DNA from: Methylomarinum sp.
GTDB taxonomy: Bacteria; Pseudomonadota; Gammaproteobacteria; Methylococcales; Methylomonadaceae
Assembly (NCBI GenBank): GCA_013139755.1
Contig: WTAG01000711.1
Coordinates: 1-6,094 of the forward strand
Direction of reading: 5' to 3'
DNA length: 6,094 nucleotides
The position numbers were made by a program, and so were the translations under genes. This document shows positions 5,450 through 6,094 of this stretch, in pieces (the first letter of the stretch is position 1; each line of letters opens with the position of its first letter). The notes beneath the pieces are model-generated. The model was not told where the DNA came from and made no database searches. It saw only the letters and a program-made list of their open reading frames with translations.

Positions 5450-5526
5450 TCACACAAGGCCCAAAGAAGAGCTACTGTTTTCTCTTCTTTGTGTCTTAGT
5501 GGCTTTGTGTGATTTTTTTTCTTTTT
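5450..5526 (+). terminator. Terminator-like hairpin with T-tract, resembling a dispersed repeat
   Basis: The outer stem pairs TCACACAAGGCC (5450-5461) with GGCTTTGTGTGA (5501-5512), 12 pairs including one G-U. The inner stem pairs AAAGAAGAG (5463-5471) with CTCTTCTTT (5482-5490); a bulge of about ten bases separates the stems. Eight T's follow at 5513-5520, then CTTTTT. The layout is that of an intrinsic terminator reading rightwards, toward the dtd stop, although no rightward gene is seen here. The CTTTGTGTCTTAGTGGCTTTGTG text is, from memory, a common dispersed repeat in bacterial genomes. For leftward dtd transcripts the hairpin exists but the T-tract is on the wrong side. Confidence 0.5.
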
Positions 5527-5562
5527 ATGCCTGTAGAATATGAGAGCTTACGAAATTTGATT

Positions 5563-6006
5563 TTAACGTGTTGTTTTTAAAGTGAAGGTAACCGGTCCAT
5601 CATTGGTGAGTGATACTTTCATATCAGCACCAAACTGACCAAATTCGGTTGCTGGGTAGGTGATTGAGGCGAGATCACAAAAATGCTGGAATAAAATACG
5701 CCCTTTTTCGGGTGTTGCCGCGGTAGAAAAGCTCGGGCGATTACCACTTTGTGTGTTTGCCGCTAAAGTAAATTGTGGAATAAGCAATAAGCCACCCTCA
5801 ATATCACGCAGGCTTAAGTTCATTTTGTCGTTTTCATCAGCAAAAATACGATAATTAAGTATGCGTTCTAATAAACGTTTAGCTTCTTTCTCAGTGTCTT
5901 CTTTTTCTATTGCAACCAAGGCCATAATGCCCTGATCAATTTTTCCTAGGGTGATATTGTCTACAACAACTTGGGCTTCGGTAACACGTTGAATAATTGT
6001 AAGCAT
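5563..6006 (-). CDS. dtd: D-aminoacyl-tRNA deacylase
   Basis: Dtd hydrolyses D-amino acids (and glycine mischarged on tRNA-Ala) from tRNAs in the cytoplasm, a translation quality-control step. The 147-residue length matches the family (E. coli, 145). Visible motifs are MLTIIQRV at the start, NYRIFADENDKMNLSL (51-66), LLLIPQFTLAA (73-83), GNRPSFSTAA (88-97), FGADMKVSLTNDGPVT (125-140). The NDGPVT motif carries the Gly-Pro pair that enforces chiral selection. The usual SQFTL motif is PQFTL here (Pro77); this also occurs, as far as I recall, in other gammaproteobacteria, so it does not imply loss of function. No good ribosome site precedes the ATG at 6006. It lies 376 bases upstream of the tetR gene, with repeats between, and is not part of the mtoX unit. 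The upstream neighbour lies beyond the window. Confidence 0.96.
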   Translation of the reverse strand: MLTIIQRVTEAQVVVDNITLGKIDQGIMALVAIEKEDTEKEAKRLLERILNYRIFADENDKMNLSLRDIEGGLLLIPQFTLAANTQSGNRPSFSTAATPEKGRILFQHFCDLASITYPATEFGQFGADMKVSLTNDGPVTFTLKTTR

Positions 6007-6094
6007 AGAGAGTGGTATTTATGGGTGAGCGGAGTAAGATGAATAATTATCGTCGGCTAATTTAACATTGATTATGAATTTTTTGTTATCCCTT

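Noticed and set aside
5222..5560. Possible CRISPR array or small RNA gene in the long intergenic region
   Set aside because: There are no regularly spaced direct repeats. The structure is explained by inverted repeats, and no rightward promoter stands out.
5590..5598. AACCGGTCC, resembling the TetR operator core
   Set aside because: It lies within dtd coding sequence, lacks the flanking AAGAC bases and is not near a promoter.
6019..6093. Open frame of 24 codons on the minus strand, ending in TAA at 6019-6021, possibly the 3' end of a gene upstream of dtd
   Set aside because: It is short, AT-rich, cut by the window edge and shows no recognisable family sequence. Sequence beyond 6094 is needed to judge it.

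Overview
This 6.1 kb window is a compact stretch of bacterial chromosome with every recognisable gene on the minus strand, so the genes read from right to left. Base composition is moderate to AT-rich. The protein make-up suggests a methylotroph-like gammaproteobacterium, perhaps a Methylococcales relative. That placement is an inference from the gene set (anaerobic-type CobM, methanethiol oxidase with MauG and Sco partners, Dtd with a PQFTL motif) and from the many short dispersed hairpin repeats. No marker gene here fixes the taxonomy.

Layout from the right edge: dtd (D-aminoacyl-tRNA deacylase, 5563-6006) is a housekeeping gene. A 376-base intergenic region follows. It holds a terminator-like hairpin of a dispersed-repeat type (about 5450-5526), a 155-base MITE-like element with perfect 11-base terminal inverted repeats (5243-5397), and a near-consensus sigma70 promoter for a TetR/NemR-like repressor gene (4590-5186). 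The promoter's spacer contains a GACCGGTC palindrome. The same 14-base operator sequence recurs upstream of the next gene, which encodes a small DUF4242 protein (4163-4435). After that come a secreted SBP56-family methanethiol oxidase, mtoX (2732-4108), and a single gene that fuses a Sco1/SenC copper chaperone domain to a MauG/di-heme cytochrome c peroxidase domain (691-2592). A perfect 33-base inverted repeat separates the last two genes. The left end carries the 5' part of cobM (precorrin-4 C11-methyltransferase), cut by the window edge.

The core of the window reads as one regulated unit: TetR - DUF4242 - MtoX - Sco::MauG. From family knowledge, MtoX is a periplasmic copper enzyme that converts methanethiol to formaldehyde, hydrogen sulfide and hydrogen peroxide, and Sco and MauG proteins are its proposed maturation factors. 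Formaldehyde could feed C1 metabolism. The less familiar parts are the Sco-MauG fusion, the DUF4242 gene as first gene of the unit, and the dedicated repressor, which keeps the Cys and Lys positions of the NemR redox switch and appears to bind both its own promoter and the operon leader. This wiring is inferred from sequence and has not been shown experimentally here.
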